The translations under genes were made by a program, and so were the position numbers. A stretch of DNA of 64,000 nt from Apostichopus japonicus (lineage: Eukaryota > Echinodermata > Holothuroidea > Aspidochirotida > Stichopodidae). The stretch is taken from the NCBI RefSeq assembly GCF_037975245.1, contig NC_092567.1, forward strand, positions 2,589,214 to 2,653,213. Direction: 5' to 3'. Under the pieces are notes generated by a model. It did not search any database and had not been told where the DNA came from. It saw only the letters and a program-made list of their open reading frames with translations. Positions 9,949-20,820 of this stretch are shown here, one piece after another (position 1 is the stretch's first letter; each line of letters begins with the position of its first letter).

Positions 9949-12900
9949 TCAATGATAGTTTGATATAAGATACTCTTTAAGACGTTTTTTGAAGGTGTTC
10001 AGAGTTTTACAACCAGTAATAGTAGTAGGGAGGGAATTCCAAAGTTTTACACCGACATAACGAATACCAAGTTGTGCAGACCTAAGTCTAAAGTAAGGAA
10101 CAGTCAATTGATTTGGCGCACGGTTGGGATAAGGATCGTTACGTAACTGAAAATAGTTGCGAAAAGTCGACGGAGCACTATCATGTAACCAATTGAAAAT
10201 AAAAATACCAACATAGTAACGATTTATATCATAGATACTAAGAGCGTTAAGAGTAGTAAACAGGGGTGCTGTATGCTGGAGGTAATCCGCATTACAAATA
10301 TAACGAATGGCTCTCTTTTGAAGTAAGTAAAGGGGTTGAATTCTAGAGGCATGGGTACTGCCCCAAATAACATTACAATATGTAAGATAGGGAAGTATGA
10401 GTGTATTATACAAAGTGACCAATGTGCTTCTGGGAATGATTTGGCGAAGACTATTAAGAACTCCAGCGCCTTTAGACACTTTCATACAAATATTCTGAAT
10501 ATGATTATTCCAAGAAAGATGATTATCTATATAAACCCCAAGAAATTTAGTAGTCTTAGACAGCATAACATCAACACCGCAAAGTCTGATACTATTTATG
10601 TTAGGATTTAAGTGCTTTGAAGGTGTACTAAACACAATAGAGGTAGTTTTCTTAACATTTAGTGACAATCTATTTGCACAAAACCAATCATGAATATATG
10701 TAAACTCATTCTGTATAATATCCAATAGAAAATTAATGTCATTACTGGAAAAGAACAGGTTGGTATCATCAGCATAAGAGATTATATGAAATTTGTTGCT
10801 GGCTCTATAGAGGTCATTAACATAAATTATAAACAACAATGGACCAAGTATGGACCCTTGAGGAACACCACACTTAATTGGCTTAGAAACAGAATTTATA
10901 TTATTAATAACAACAAACTGGTGACGATCAGCAAGATAGCTTTTGAACCACTGAAGTACAGTTCCCCGGATTCCATAATGACTAAGTTTTTCAAGTAAAA
11001 TGTTATGGTCAAGGGTATCAAACGCCTTCGACAGATCCAGAAATATACCAGAAGCATACTGATTATTTTCGAAAGCTTCCATAACTTTACAAGTAAAATG
11101 TAAAATAGCATGTGTTGTTGAGCGGCCAGGAAGGAAACCAAATTGATAATTATACAGTAAATTATGCTTAGCAATAAAGTTATATAACCGTGAGAACATT
11201 ATTTTTTCGATTACCTTGGAGAAACATGGGAGAACTGAAATGGGTCTATAATTATTCACGGATTCCTTTTCACCGGCCTTAAAGACAGGAACAACTCGAG
11301 CTATTTTTAAAGATGTGGGGACAACACCAAGCTCAAAAGAGAGATTACAAAGATATGTGAGTGGAATACATAATGAATGGGCAACATGTTTTACAATAAT
11401 AGCAGAAACACCATCAAAACCAGCAGCGGATGGCTTGAGTGATAGAAGTACTTTAAGGACCTCATCTCTTGTTGCAGGAATAATGAATAAAGAATCAATA
11501 ACTGGTGCTTGCAGGTACATTTTGTAGTGAGAATTAACATTAAGAATCTTATGTTGAGTGGCTGGACCAATAGTAGTAAAATAATCATTAAAAATGTTTC
11601 CAATATCCATAGGATTAGAAAAACTGACCCCCTGATAATTAATCTGTTCAGGAGTGCGATTAGCTTGTCGACCATGTAAAAGGGTATTTATTGACCGCCA
11701 CATACTTTTCGCATCCTGGTTGTTATTATTAAACATATTGGTGTAGTAAGACTTTTTGGCCAGCCTGATAACAGACGTAAGACGATTACGAAAACGTTTG
11801 TAGTCGTTCAAGTTGTTTGCAGTACGGCTACGGAGATATTTTTTATATAGACGATTCTTTGTACGGCAAGAATTAAGGATGGCAGGAGTCATCCAGTCAT
11901 TCTTGTCACTAATACCCTTCTTTGTACTAGGAACATACGGAAGACAGTTGTTTAAATGCTTACAAAATATTTTATTAAACTGATCAAATGCAACGTTTAC
12001 ATCATTGCCATAAAAGACATCTTGCCAAGTTTCGTTTTCAATAGCAGACCGAAATAACCGTATAGTTGCTGGATTAACGTGCCTCCTTAAAGTAATTGAC
12101 GGAATACTAGTTTTAACATTGTCAATGTCAACAATAGTAAAAACAGGGAAATGATCCGAAATGTTGTCACAAATTATGCCCGAGGTAGATGACAGTGATG
12201 GACTATTCGTAAAAATTACATCAAGAAGTGTAGCAGAGTGTGACGTTATCCTAGAAGGCAAATTGTGGAGTGGACGAAAAGAGTGAGAGTGTACAAGGTT
12301 GATAAACTGATTACCGATGTTTTCCGATGTAATTAAGAGATTACAGTTAAAATCGCCCATTAAGAAACAACTCCTGTCTTCTCGATTCAATGAAATAAAT
12401 AAAGTAGAGAACATGTCAAGCACAGTTTCGCTAACACCGGAGGGGCAATAAATAACCCCTATGATGATTGGCGAATGAGAAGCCTGTAGTTCTATAAAAG
12501 TCGACTCAAATACGCCTTCTACAAATATACTCAAATCTGAACGAGATTTGTATTTAAGAGATGAATTGATATATAGTGCGACCCCTCCACCACGCCCTTG
12601 CCTAGAGGCATGTTCCATATTATACCCAGGGATGTTGTAGAGAGTATGTAAAGTATTAAGATTACCAAGCCAGGTCTCGATTATACCGATAACAGAAAAA
12701 TTATGCCTAACGGATCTTAGTGATAATAATAAATTATTAAAGTTACTATTCAGAGACCTAGCATTCACATGATACAAGGTAAGTTTCTGATCCCATAAAT
12801 CGTTGGTAATATCTTGAAAGAAATTATAATCATAATACTTGCAGTTAGTAGCTTGAAAACTTTGAACAGAATTGATATCAGGATCAATAGAACTGAGAGG

Positions 12901-13122
12901 GGAATTAATGTCGTCGCATGCTTGAAAGTGATTTCGAGTATTTTTACAAATGATGCAGGCTATGTCCCCATGCAAACTAACAATAGGATTACTAATACAG
13001 TCATTATGCCATTTTATAACCCCGGAGCAATTACAGCAATGACCTATGGAACAACGATCACTAGACGTTAAGCTATGCGCACAAATACAACAGAGGTGAC
13101 TAAATAAAGTACAATGCTCCAT
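9949..13122 (-). CDS. LINE ORF2: zinc finger, endonuclease and reverse transcriptase
   Basis: This 1057-residue polyprotein nicks target DNA and copies the element RNA onto it. A PHD-like zinc finger occupies residues 11-59 (C11-x2-C14, C29-x2-C32, H39-x2-C42, C56-x2-C59). The APE-type endonuclease spans about 113-330: N120 in HVNARS, E149 in IIETW, GDFN with D257 and N259, D301, and SDH at 322-324 with the catalytic histidine. The reverse transcriptase spans about 590-850: NYRPIS at 624-629, LDLSKAFD with D696 and D702, GVPQGS at 752-757, and YADD at 783-786. A C-terminal thumb and tail region reaches the stop. All expected catalytic residues are present and there is no frameshift. The ATG is the first in frame that precedes the zinc finger. 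Confidence 0.97.
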   Translation of the reverse strand: MEHCTLFSHLCCICAHSLTSSDRCSIGHCCNCSGVIKWHNDCISNPIVSLHGDIACIICKNTRNHFQACDDINSPLSSIDPDINSVQSFQATNCKYYDYNFFQDITNDLWDQKLTLYHVNARSLNSNFNNLLLSLRSVRHNFSVIGIIETWLGNLNTLHTLYNIPGYNMEHASRQGRGGGVALYINSSLKYKSRSDLSIFVEGVFESTFIELQASHSPIIIGVIYCPSGVSETVLDMFSTLFISLNREDRSCFLMGDFNCNLLITSENIGNQFINLVHSHSFRPLHNLPSRITSHSATLLDVIFTNSPSLSSTSGIICDNISDHFPVFTIVDIDNVKTSIPSITLRRHVNPATIRLFRSAIENETWQDVFYGNDVNVAFDQFNKIFCKHLNNCLPYVPSTKKGISDKNDWMTPAILNSCRTKNRLYKKYLRSRTANNLNDYKRFRNRLTSVIRLAKKSYYTNMFNNNNQDAKSMWRSINTLLHGRQANRTPEQINYQGVSFSNPMDIGNIFNDYFTTIGPATQHKILNVNSHYKMYLQAPVIDSLFIIPATRDEVLKVLLSLKPSAAGFDGVSAIIVKHVAHSLCIPLTYLCNLSFELGVVPTSLKIARVVPVFKAGEKESVNNYRPISVLPCFSKVIEKIMFSRLYNFIAKHNLLYNYQFGFLPGRSTTHAILHFTCKVMEAFENNQYASGIFLDLSKAFDTLDHNILLEKLSHYGIRGTVLQWFKSYLADRHQFVVINNINSVSKPIKCGVPQGSILGPLLFIIYVNDLYRASNKFHIISYADDTNLFFSSNDINFLLDIIQNEFTYIHDWFCANRLSLNVKKTTSIVFSTPSKHLNPNINSIRLCGVDVMLSKTTKFLGVYIDNHLSWNNHIQNICMKVSKGAGVLNSLRQIIPRSTLVTLYNTLILPYLTYCNVIWGSTHASRIQPLYLLQKRAIRYICNADYLQHTAPLFTTLNALSIYDINRYYVGIFIFNWLHDSAPSTFRNYFQLRNDPYPNRAPNQLTVPYFRLRSAQLGIRYVGVKLWNSLPTTITGCKTLNTFKKRLKEYLISNYH

Positions 13123-13443
13123 GCAGTATCAAATGCAAACTATCAAGAAGTAAGAAAAGAAAAAAAAAAAGAGAAAGAAAGAAGAACAGAACAAAATAAG
13201 AAGAGTAAAAAAAAAGTATTATAACGTATAATACCTTGAATGTGGATAAGACGGGTGGTTGGACAAACGAAAACACACGACAAAAGGGAAATCCTTTAAA
13301 GTAATCTGTAAAATACCAGTAGAACGTGCAACTACTTGCTACATTTAAGTAACAAACGGCAATGGTATGTACTGTCCCCAAAAATCAAGGTAGCGGCTTC
13401 AAATTCAAGATGGCGGCTTCAACTTCACCATTGTGTCCGTACA
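13123..13443 (-). other. Spacer between LINE ORF1 and ORF2
   Basis: There is no conserved open frame. The minus strand has a T-rich tract upstream of the ORF2 start (13150-13215). GCCGCCATCTTG near 13412 matches a YY1-type site, known from promoters and from some other LINE 5' regions, but a role here is speculation. ORF2 may be translated by reinitiation or from a shorter RNA. Confidence 0.6.
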
Positions 13444-14250
13444 TTACCGAAGTCTTGCCAGGTCCTCTGTATTAGCAATGTGATGTTTATGATCGTTCCC
13501 ATCAATGACGAATATCTTCCCATCTAGGGTCCAAGACCGATTAACTCTTTCATGTTTGCGGGCACGGGCGAATAGCTCCTGGTTCCTGCGGGTCAAATCC
13601 TCATTAATGTATATTCTGGTGCCTTTTAGTGAGGTCCTGGCACGATATATCCTGTCTCTTGTGTTGTATGAGGTCAGTTTGACGATGATAGCCCTGGGTC
13701 GGGTGGCGTTTGCTATGTTGTTAGCTCTAGGTCGGGGTGAAATGCGGTGTGAACGGTCGATTTCTCCAGGGGTTAGGGTAACGTTCAGTTTTTCGGTCGC
13801 CAGATTAATGACTAACTCGTCAGTCGATTCTCCAGGAGATTCAGGAATCCCCTGTATGCGGAGACAGTTACGCCTTGAATACTGCTCCTGGCGGTCAGCA
13901 GAGTCCTGGGTTGCAGTTAAGTCTCGTCTGAGCTGGCATATTTCCTCCCTGGCATCATCAAGTTGTTTTTGCTTTTTGGACAGTTCAAGTTGGAAGGTGT
14001 CATGAATTTCTTTACATACCTTCTCTTTCACTGCTTCCGCTATCGCTGGCACTAGTTTGCATATTAGATTGGTGCAAAAGTCATCTGAGTTTATGGCAGC
14101 ATTCAACTCTTGGCGAATAGAGTCTATAATGTCCACATGAATTAGATCAGTGTTAGGTTGAGGTGTAGGCTCATCGTTAGGCTGGGGTTCGCGAACCTGC
14201 CTTCTAGTTGAGGTCGATTTTGCTGCGTTTGTAGCTTTTTTAGGTGGCAT
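13444..14250 (-). CDS. LINE ORF1: coiled-coil RNA-binding protein
   Basis: The 268 residues have a basic, proline-rich N terminus (MPPKKATNAA). A long heptad-like coiled coil runs from about 72 to 125 (rich in E, K, Q and L). An RRM-like core follows with NCLRIQGIPE at 128-137, and a C-terminal basic domain spans about 165-240 with DRSHRI, RAIIVKL and YINEDLT blocks. This is the arrangement of L1/CR1-group ORF1 proteins, which form trimers and coat element RNA as a nucleic-acid chaperone. The start is the first ATG of the frame, with a lysine-rich beginning typical of the family. The ORF is intact and in the same orientation as ORF2. Confidence 0.92.
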   Translation of the reverse strand: MPPKKATNAAKSTSTRRQVREPQPNDEPTPQPNTDLIHVDIIDSIRQELNAAINSDDFCTNLICKLVPAIAEAVKEKVCKEIHDTFQLELSKKQKQLDDAREEICQLRRDLTATQDSADRQEQYSRRNCLRIQGIPESPGESTDELVINLATEKLNVTLTPGEIDRSHRISPRPRANNIANATRPRAIIVKLTSYNTRDRIYRARTSLKGTRIYINEDLTRRNQELFARARKHERVNRSWTLDGKIFVIDGNDHKHHIANTEDLARLR

Positions 14251-14399
14251 CTTGGACGTTGTTTAGTACTAGCAATGAACTCTCACAGAATAATGATAAA
14301 GTAATATACTGAATGAATATTTAACTGAGAAATTTGAAGGATTTCCGAGAGGCGAAAAAATGATGTGATCTTTACATGTTGTTAAGTCGGCATGCAGTC

Positions 14400-16033
14400 C
14401 GAATATGATCAGCATCCGATTTCTGTCCTCGACTGTAATTAAAACTTAACTGTCGAAAAAAAAAATATATAGTTGAAAAACCAGTTTAATGATTGCAAGT
14501 GTGGGCAAAGGATTAGGCATTTATTGTTTTTGCATGATGTCATGTTCGGCGAAAATGTTCAACACGTTTCATACGTACAGATCGTGACGAAGCCAAAACA
14601 ACGCGGTAAATCCATGACATCCTTGCAGAGAACATAGTTACACAATTGTAATATTCCATCAGAGAATACGAGCAGCGATCGATAGCTATGCAGTGACTAT
14701 TTTCGGCAAGTACATACACAATCCAAACAGCGCACACCTACTATTTTCTACCTGGACTCTCCCGATACAGCCGACTTTTACCAGCTTTTAAAAAGCCAAT
14801 GCACTGCACATGGAAATCATATTTCGTCCCTGGAAAGCAATATTTTTGGGTTGTACGTGTTGTCACGGGGACTAAGTAAAAAAATCTTGCAAATAAAACA
14901 AATCGTTCATTGTTTCCAAACTGAAAAAAAATAAAATGGAAAAACCTAAACACGATTTAATAGTATTATTCTAGCAGATATGCCGACTTTGTGTTCGTAC
15001 AGTTGTTCCCACAACTCTGGATTTTTTTTTTGGCACACTGTACCCAAAAGAAATAGTTAACCCTTAACACAATATGGTTGGGTTGGGCTCGAGACATGCT
15101 GTAAATGGTTTTGTTGCAACTCGATGTCCGCACCTGTTTTATACTGTATCATTGTACTTAACATTGATTTAAACACTTTTCTTGGCAAGCTGCCAACAAG
15201 AAATGGCCCTACCAGTGTATTTTGCTAGTATTGCGTCAAAGAAGTTATGGCGTGTAGACTAAACGCTAAACGGTCACCGTAGCACAACCTTTGTAGCCTG
15301 GGCTTTACACTCGATCTCAAGCTATAAATGTAATCGAGAATAGGAATAAGCCTATCTGTTTTTAGTAGTTATCAAAGCAACATGTATATCTTTTCAAATT
15401 TCATGTTATAAATGTATAATACAGAGTTCAGCAACATTAGTAGTGAACGTATTTATGGAAAGTTTTGGTGTGCTTTTACGAAAGTTCGGTTTATCGATTA
15501 GGCTTTGTAGGTCTAGAACATCCGACCTTTGTTACTCGATCAATACATGTTGGCTCAACATGTATTCATCTCACCTGGTAGGCCTGCGCATAACTATTTG
15601 AAGAAAAGTATTTTTGTACATCCCCTTATGATCAGCTGTAAGAGTATGTGGTACATTATGATTCTTAAGCAGCTTTTATCATGCATTTCTTACAATAACG
15701 GGAAATTAATGGTAACCCAAACTGCGATGATCGCGGAACACTATACAAGTGTATCACGATAATCACGTCATATCTTTCGTTCACTATTATTGTTTGTTTT
15801 ATTCTTGTGTTTCGGACCATAGTCTGAATGACGTGAAACGAAAACTTTGCAGTATGTCCTATCAAGTTTCGACATAATACTTGCGTCGCAACAAATGCCA
15901 AGCAGTGCGAATACCTGATCGTCCGACCACATACTTCGCTTAGTCTCATTCGACATGTTGTACAGGAAAATATTGTTAATAATAATAATTACCTTTGCCC
16001 ATTATCTGGAAGTCTTCAAGAAAGCAGTTGAAA
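14400..16033. other. Non-coding DNA between LINE and TIR element
   Basis: It may include the LINE 5' UTR at its left edge. No gene is supportable. Short open frames at 14540-14953 and 15529-15956 overlap each other on opposite strands and carry no domains. Confidence 0.4.
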
Positions 16034-16542
16034 CTTACAGTCTCCAGGTTGCTACGCAATTAACTCCGACGCTTTCCGTGATTCATTTTGAACGATACAC
16101 ATCCCCGATTTCCGTTACTCAAAATTTTACACGTGGTGACCAAATTTTTAAACTGCCGTAACTCGGCGAAATGTTATTCGATTTGACTGAAACTTTCGTT
16201 GCTATCTTAAAACATAATCATAATGCAGATTCCGAAAGATTTTCATAATCGGTTCAGTAGTTTTTGAGATATTAAGAGACTAAAAATCGTTACTCCCAAA
16301 AACCTTGCTTAAAAAAAGCTGTATCCCGATATGTTGGGTACTTCTGTCAATCATTTTTCTGGCTTGTATATGTAAATGAAGGTCTATTCAATCTACTTGA
16401 GAAAGTTCAGCCCCTTTCCCTATTTAGTTTGAATATTATTCATATTTGAAATCTTGCTCCGTTTCGGATTGGTGCTGGCATCTGGAACTAGAAAAACGAC
16501 ATGACGTCATATGTAAATTTTGACCCCATATGTAAATATGTG

Positions 16543-16659
16543 ACACAGCCTCATTTGCGAATCTGGGACAACAAAGAAACTTTCCACCGCAAGTCTGTTC
16601 ATGGACCGAAAATGTTGAAAATGAAGCGTTTACTCCGCAATATCTTCGCTTAATTGAAG
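16543..16659 (+). CDS. Candidate exon inside the TIR element
   Basis: After an acceptor-like ATGTGACACAG the plus strand is open as SFANLGQQRNF, then PPQVCSWTENVENEAFTPQY and LRLIE, up to a strong donor TTGAAG|GTAAGTGAC at 16659/16660. The frame is closed by a stop shortly upstream, so it must be spliced or initiate internally if real. It ends with one base of a codon, which fits the next candidate exon. The block has more CpG than its surroundings. No domain is recognised. A 156-codon open frame also exists on the opposite strand here, so the coding strand is uncertain. Confidence 0.35.
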
Positions 16660-16740
16660 GTAAGTGACATCTAAATACATTAACTACAATGTCGGAGGTA
16701 ATTTTGACGTACAATGTTATGATTTTGTTGCCGAATTCAG

Positions 16741-16892
16741 CAACAAAAGACTCGGAAACTGAGCTGGCAGTTGCGCGAAAATTATGTGTTGCACTGCAGT
16801 ATAGGCTACGCAATGATAATGTCAGTGAAAGTAGCGTTACCCTAGTCCGTAGTACGCCTACACCATTGAACTTTACGAAGTCTACTGAGTGA
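16741..16892 (+). CDS. Candidate exon following an 81-bp intron
   Basis: An acceptor TTGTTGCCGAATTCAG precedes an open block. Joined in phase to the previous exon, it reads TKDSETELAVARKL, then CVALQYRLRNDNVSESS, to a TGA at 16890-16892. The same frame is open upstream to an ATG at 16689, so an unspliced 67-codon reading is also possible. The composition looks like protein, and CpGs and silent-position variety are higher than in surrounding DNA. The family is unknown. Confidence 0.3.
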
Positions 16893-17978
16893 TAAAAATT
16901 GAACATTTATCGTATTGTTTATTGAAGGGAAACATATTCAGTCTTATTTTTGGTAGGGTTTGATTGGATTCGCTAGGGTGTGATTGAATTTGGGTCAGGT
17001 GTGGTTTAACTTTCTCTTCAGCCTGGGCGTCTTCGGAGAAACATATCTCAATATATTTCAGTAGGAACTTAAAACTGTTTACTGTTCAATCTTCATGAAT
17101 ATTATAGACCTAAGGCCCATTAGGCATTTACTTATGAGATGGGACTAAGTTATAACTGGTTAAACCCAATCAATGCCTAATTCAGATTTTCTGAAAGCCC
17201 CATTACTTTTTCTCTCTTACACTATAAATATCAGCTTTTCTTTTTGACAAAAAAGTGGCCCCATATCTAAAAATGCAGTTTTTAACTAAACAAGCCGGTT
17301 ACAGCGATGTTTAAAAATTCACTGTTCCTGCACAAATCAAGCATTAATTCCCTAAAAAAGAGGGTGAGTGCTGCTTCGATCGATTGTATTATAATCCTGT
17401 AACAAAAGAAATTTAAGAATTACAATTTTTCCACTAAAGATGTAATTTTAAGGTATAGGATAGAAGTTTTTTTCCTGTTTAGAGTTTTCTTAGTTTTTTA
17501 TATTAACAAATTATTCTTAATTCATGTAATTATTATTCAAGTTTCAATTTAGCTCTGGAAGTATGTGTCAAACACTCAAAATTTCATGGCATGCATGTAA
17601 CATGTAATGCGTACATATCAATATGCTGATTTTTGTTTTTTTGTGAATTTGGTTAATTATTAGTGATAAACCTTTGTTAATTCTTAATCTTCTTCAGGCT
17701 ATCTTTTGAAAGTTTTTTTCAAATGCTGTAGCAAAAATTCCCCCTGCTAAAATCATTACTTCTAACTCAAAAAAGTGAAATACTGTATAATTTTGTGTAA
17801 ATGGCATACCAAAATTATATAAATTGGCCAGGAATAAAAAATCACTATTTGAGTACTGTATTTTGTGGAATAGCAGGAATCACGGATAGCTGTATTTGTG
17901 TCATGTGTTGAATTGTGTTCGCTTTCCAGTTATTAGAAAAAGACAATTGTTATAGAAGAATTTCTTTTCTCCCCACAG

Positions 17979-18081
17979 CAAACTGTATCATGCAGCATTC
18001 CAGACAGAATTACAAAGGAGCAAAAAAACCTTGAACAAATATGACTTTCACAAGAATGTAAAAGTGCAAGTTTGTATGTAG
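17979..18081 (+). CDS. Candidate 3' exon inside the TIR element
   Basis: A textbook acceptor TTTCTTTTCTCCCCACAG at 17961-17978 opens a block read after one base as KLYHAAFQTELQRSKKTLNK, then YDFHKNVKVQVCM and a stop at 18079-18081. A second frame (QTVSCSIPDRITKEQKNLEQ) is also open for 21 codons, so phase is undecided. A polyadenylation signal follows at about 18370. No domain is recognised. Linkage to the two upstream candidate exons is not established, because the previous one ends in a stop unless an internal donor is used. Confidence 0.35.
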
Positions 18082-18369
18082 CATGTATTGGGTAAGCGAG
18101 ACACCACATTTCTGATTGCTCCAGATGACTTTGCTGCAAATTAATATTAGCGTGCCGTGTTGTTAGTCTGTGGTGGACTTGCATCCCATCCTGCATTCTG
18201 ATCTGCTTTCTTCAAGGAAACTGCGAGTCGTGAGGATAAGCACTGGACTCTTCAAACTTTATGGAAATTCAGCAGGATTGAATCTACAAGAACATTATTT
18301 CTAGTTGCAAGTTGCTCAACACCTAAACGGAGACTGGATGTTGTAATATTCGTCACGAAATACAATTAA

Positions 18370-18376
18370 GAATAAA
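18370..18376 (+). terminator. Polyadenylation signal candidate
   Basis: AATAAA in AAGAATAAAAGTG lies about 290 bases after the candidate 3' exon, followed by T-rich DNA. Confidence 0.3.
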
Positions 18377-19655
18377 AGTGATTTATTTTCCCTAAAATGC
18401 AGTGCAGAATCAAATATTAAGATGTTTCAGGGTTTTTAACTAGGCTGTAGTCTCATATCTTCACACAAACATTTTGATGACCATTTTTGATTGAACTGCT
18501 TTGTTGTCTGTTATTTCATTAATATTTTGTGAATTTTGGGGAGGGCCCAGGAAACTTGATGGATAGGTCGTTTTGAGTACAGTAACTTGCAACTAGCGTT
18601 TTCCTTTGTTTTGACAATGCATGTGTATACAACTTTATGGGTTTTATTACGTGCAAGTATTTTTATTCATAAAAGAAACATTTATCTTTGTCGTTAATTG
18701 TTAAGTATACAGCACAGGTACAAAGAAAGAGCACAACAGTTGAAAGGAAAGATTTATGAAAGAAGCAGACAATATATGAAAGAAAAGAGGTTATTTTACA
18801 TTTTAGTCTTATCTCTTTTTATATTAAATCTATTTATATTAGGATAAAAAATCAATGGTGGATCCAGAAGGGGGTGGAGGGGCGACCACCCCCCCTGCAG
18901 CTCGTGAATTTGTTTTATTTTAAGCCAAATTTTGTGAAATCATCATGTGGCATGCACCCTTGGCCGTCGTCGATAAGGAGGTGGACTGGCCCCTTGTCAA
19001 CCATTTTAATGTAGTGACCTTTCTTCCCCTTTAGAATATTGGTTTCCAAAAATTAGGATTTTTTTTTGAAAATCTGGTGGGGGGGGGGTGCGTCAATGAA
19101 ATAGTTAATAGAATTGTGTCGTCTATGGTGAAACTGCAGACAAAGTTTTTCCCTGGTAAGCATTTTGGAATTGTTAGGATTTGGATGGCATGTTGCCCCC
19201 CCCCCCCCCCAATGTGGCACTGGTCACCATGTGCACAAATATTCATCTATAAGACTAGAAGTTACTAACAAATGCCTCTCTACACCAGTGCTGTTATCCT
19301 CTTCACAAAGTGGGCAGCCTTAATGAAGTGGAGAGGGGGTTGGGGATCATAAATTTTCTCCACAAATAAGGGGAACAGTATTTTTCCAAACATGCCAGCT
19401 GGAAAGTGAATGGAATTGGTCCCACCCTATCACAAGAATTTTTAACGTGCTGTACAACCACCCTGCTACCCCCGAAAAAGTTTGTGTTTCCGTTTATTAT
19501 GATATTATCCCCCCCCCCCCCCCCATGAGACAAGCCTGCTTCATGATCCCCTATCAACAAAAACCAAGCTCTGCCATAAAAACCACCCAATTATGAATAA
19601 GATGCGACATGGACCAGTATCACCAACTGCGGCCCACAACAACCTTATTTTAAAG

Positions 19656-19848
19656 CAGGGGTGGTGCCATGATTTCTTCATGGGGTATGACTCTCAGACA
19701 GGGGGCTAAATTGCACAAAATTTGTATTAGTGTTAACATTTTTTTATACCTTCCCCCTTAAATATTTCAAAAAATATCTCCAACGGGGGCTAGAACTCTC
19801 CAACGGAGCAGGGGGTGAGGGCCTAACCCCATGCTGGCACCACCCTTG
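19656..19848. mobile_element. Small nested inverted-repeat element (about 190 bp)
   Basis: The left end CAGGGGTGGTGCCATG and the inverted right end CAAGGGTGGTGCCAGCATG match over about 15 bases. The interior has no coding capacity. No target duplication is evident. It lies within the larger TIR element. Confidence 0.5.
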
Positions 19849-20820
19849 TCTCCGAGTTCTTGTATCAGCGTAGGATGATGATTGGGGGTGGGCCGAGATC
19901 GATTTTCCCAAAAAGTTCCATATATGTAAAGATAAAAATCCAAATTATTGGGGCTACACCTTCCTGAGTACTTGGCACCACCCAGACAGAATGGGCAAAT
20001 ATTTCGCTAGAATGTTACAATAATCATGTATTCACTCCAACTGTGTCAGTGTTGTTTACTTGTTTAGGGACCACTTTAGTACAAAATGTCAAAGTCCGGT
20101 AGTCATTTATACGTTGCAGATTTTATTCAGTCAGCATTTGTGCTAAGAAAAATGTAAACGTGTAAAAACGAACCATAAATCTTCCCAAACAATATTTTTA
20201 ATAATTAAATTTAATCACAATCGTTACACAAATTCCATTTTGGTAGGTTTTGATTCCCATGATTAGTATAATACATCAACCCCGTACGAGATTACGTCAT
20301 TTCGCGGAACCGATATAGCCCGGTGCATTTTTTCACAGTTCATTTACCCTTAGTGATAGAAGAAACTGTATCGTGTTCGTTTGCGTTATACTTTCTTTCC
20401 GAGACTTACGTATTTTGTAGTTGATACATATGTTCAACTTGTGCAGAATGGAAAATTTTTAGAAAGGTTTGAAAAGATACTTTTGGGAACGATTTTAAGT
20501 ACCGTTTTGTTAAGTTTGTGTCGATTTTCATTTGGACATCACACGTGAGTTTCTTACAGAGATTTCACCTACTACGAGTTGCCAATTCTCGTGATATTTA
20601 CGTGAGTGAAAGTTGAATGTGTTCTTAAGTCGTCTTTATCGTAACTTCCAATATTATTAATTAATTAATCCACAATCCACAAAACAAAATGGGTTGTAAT
20701 TCGTATCAAATTTCACTGGGGCTATGCAAGCCTACGTTGCCGTTGCGCACTATTACATAACCCAATTAACTCACGGTTAGTAACGGCCGTATAATGACCT
20801 AGCAACCTGGAGACTGCTTA

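Larger units (their letters stand above)
9713..14400 (-). mobile_element. Near-complete CR1/L2-like LINE with two intact ORFs
   Basis: The order on the minus strand is a 5' region of unknown length, ORF1 (14250-13444), a 321-bp spacer, ORF2 (13122-9949), a roughly 210-bp 3' UTR with an AATAAA just before the end, and a short (TTGAA)n-type tail (five ATTCA units on the plus strand at 9713-9737). A pentanucleotide tail instead of poly(A), an ORF2 with an APE-type endonuclease, and a PHD-like zinc finger fit the CR1/L2/Jockey side of the LINE tree. Both ORFs are unbroken, so the copy is young and may be competent. The 5' boundary and target duplication could not be fixed; 14400 is a guess. Confidence 0.95.
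16038..20816. mobile_element. 4.8-kb DNA transposon-like element with 17-bp TIRs
   Basis: CAGTCTCCAGGTTGCTA at 16038-16054 is repeated as its exact reverse complement at 20800-20816. The element is flanked by direct CTTA on both sides (16034-16037 and 20817-20820), consistent with a 4-bp target-site duplication. Subterminal DNA at both ends is relatively CpG-rich. No long transposase ORF is present, but candidate plus-strand exons and a polyadenylation signal lie inside, along with a small nested inverted-repeat element (19656-19848) and C/G runs. The superfamily is not recognised. Chance pairing is unlikely but not excluded. Confidence 0.65.

Noticed and set aside
10336-12000. Plus-strand and alternative minus frames within the LINE
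   Set aside because: Shadows of ORF2; no independent motifs.
13505-14005. 166-codon plus frame
   Set aside because: Antisense of LINE ORF1.
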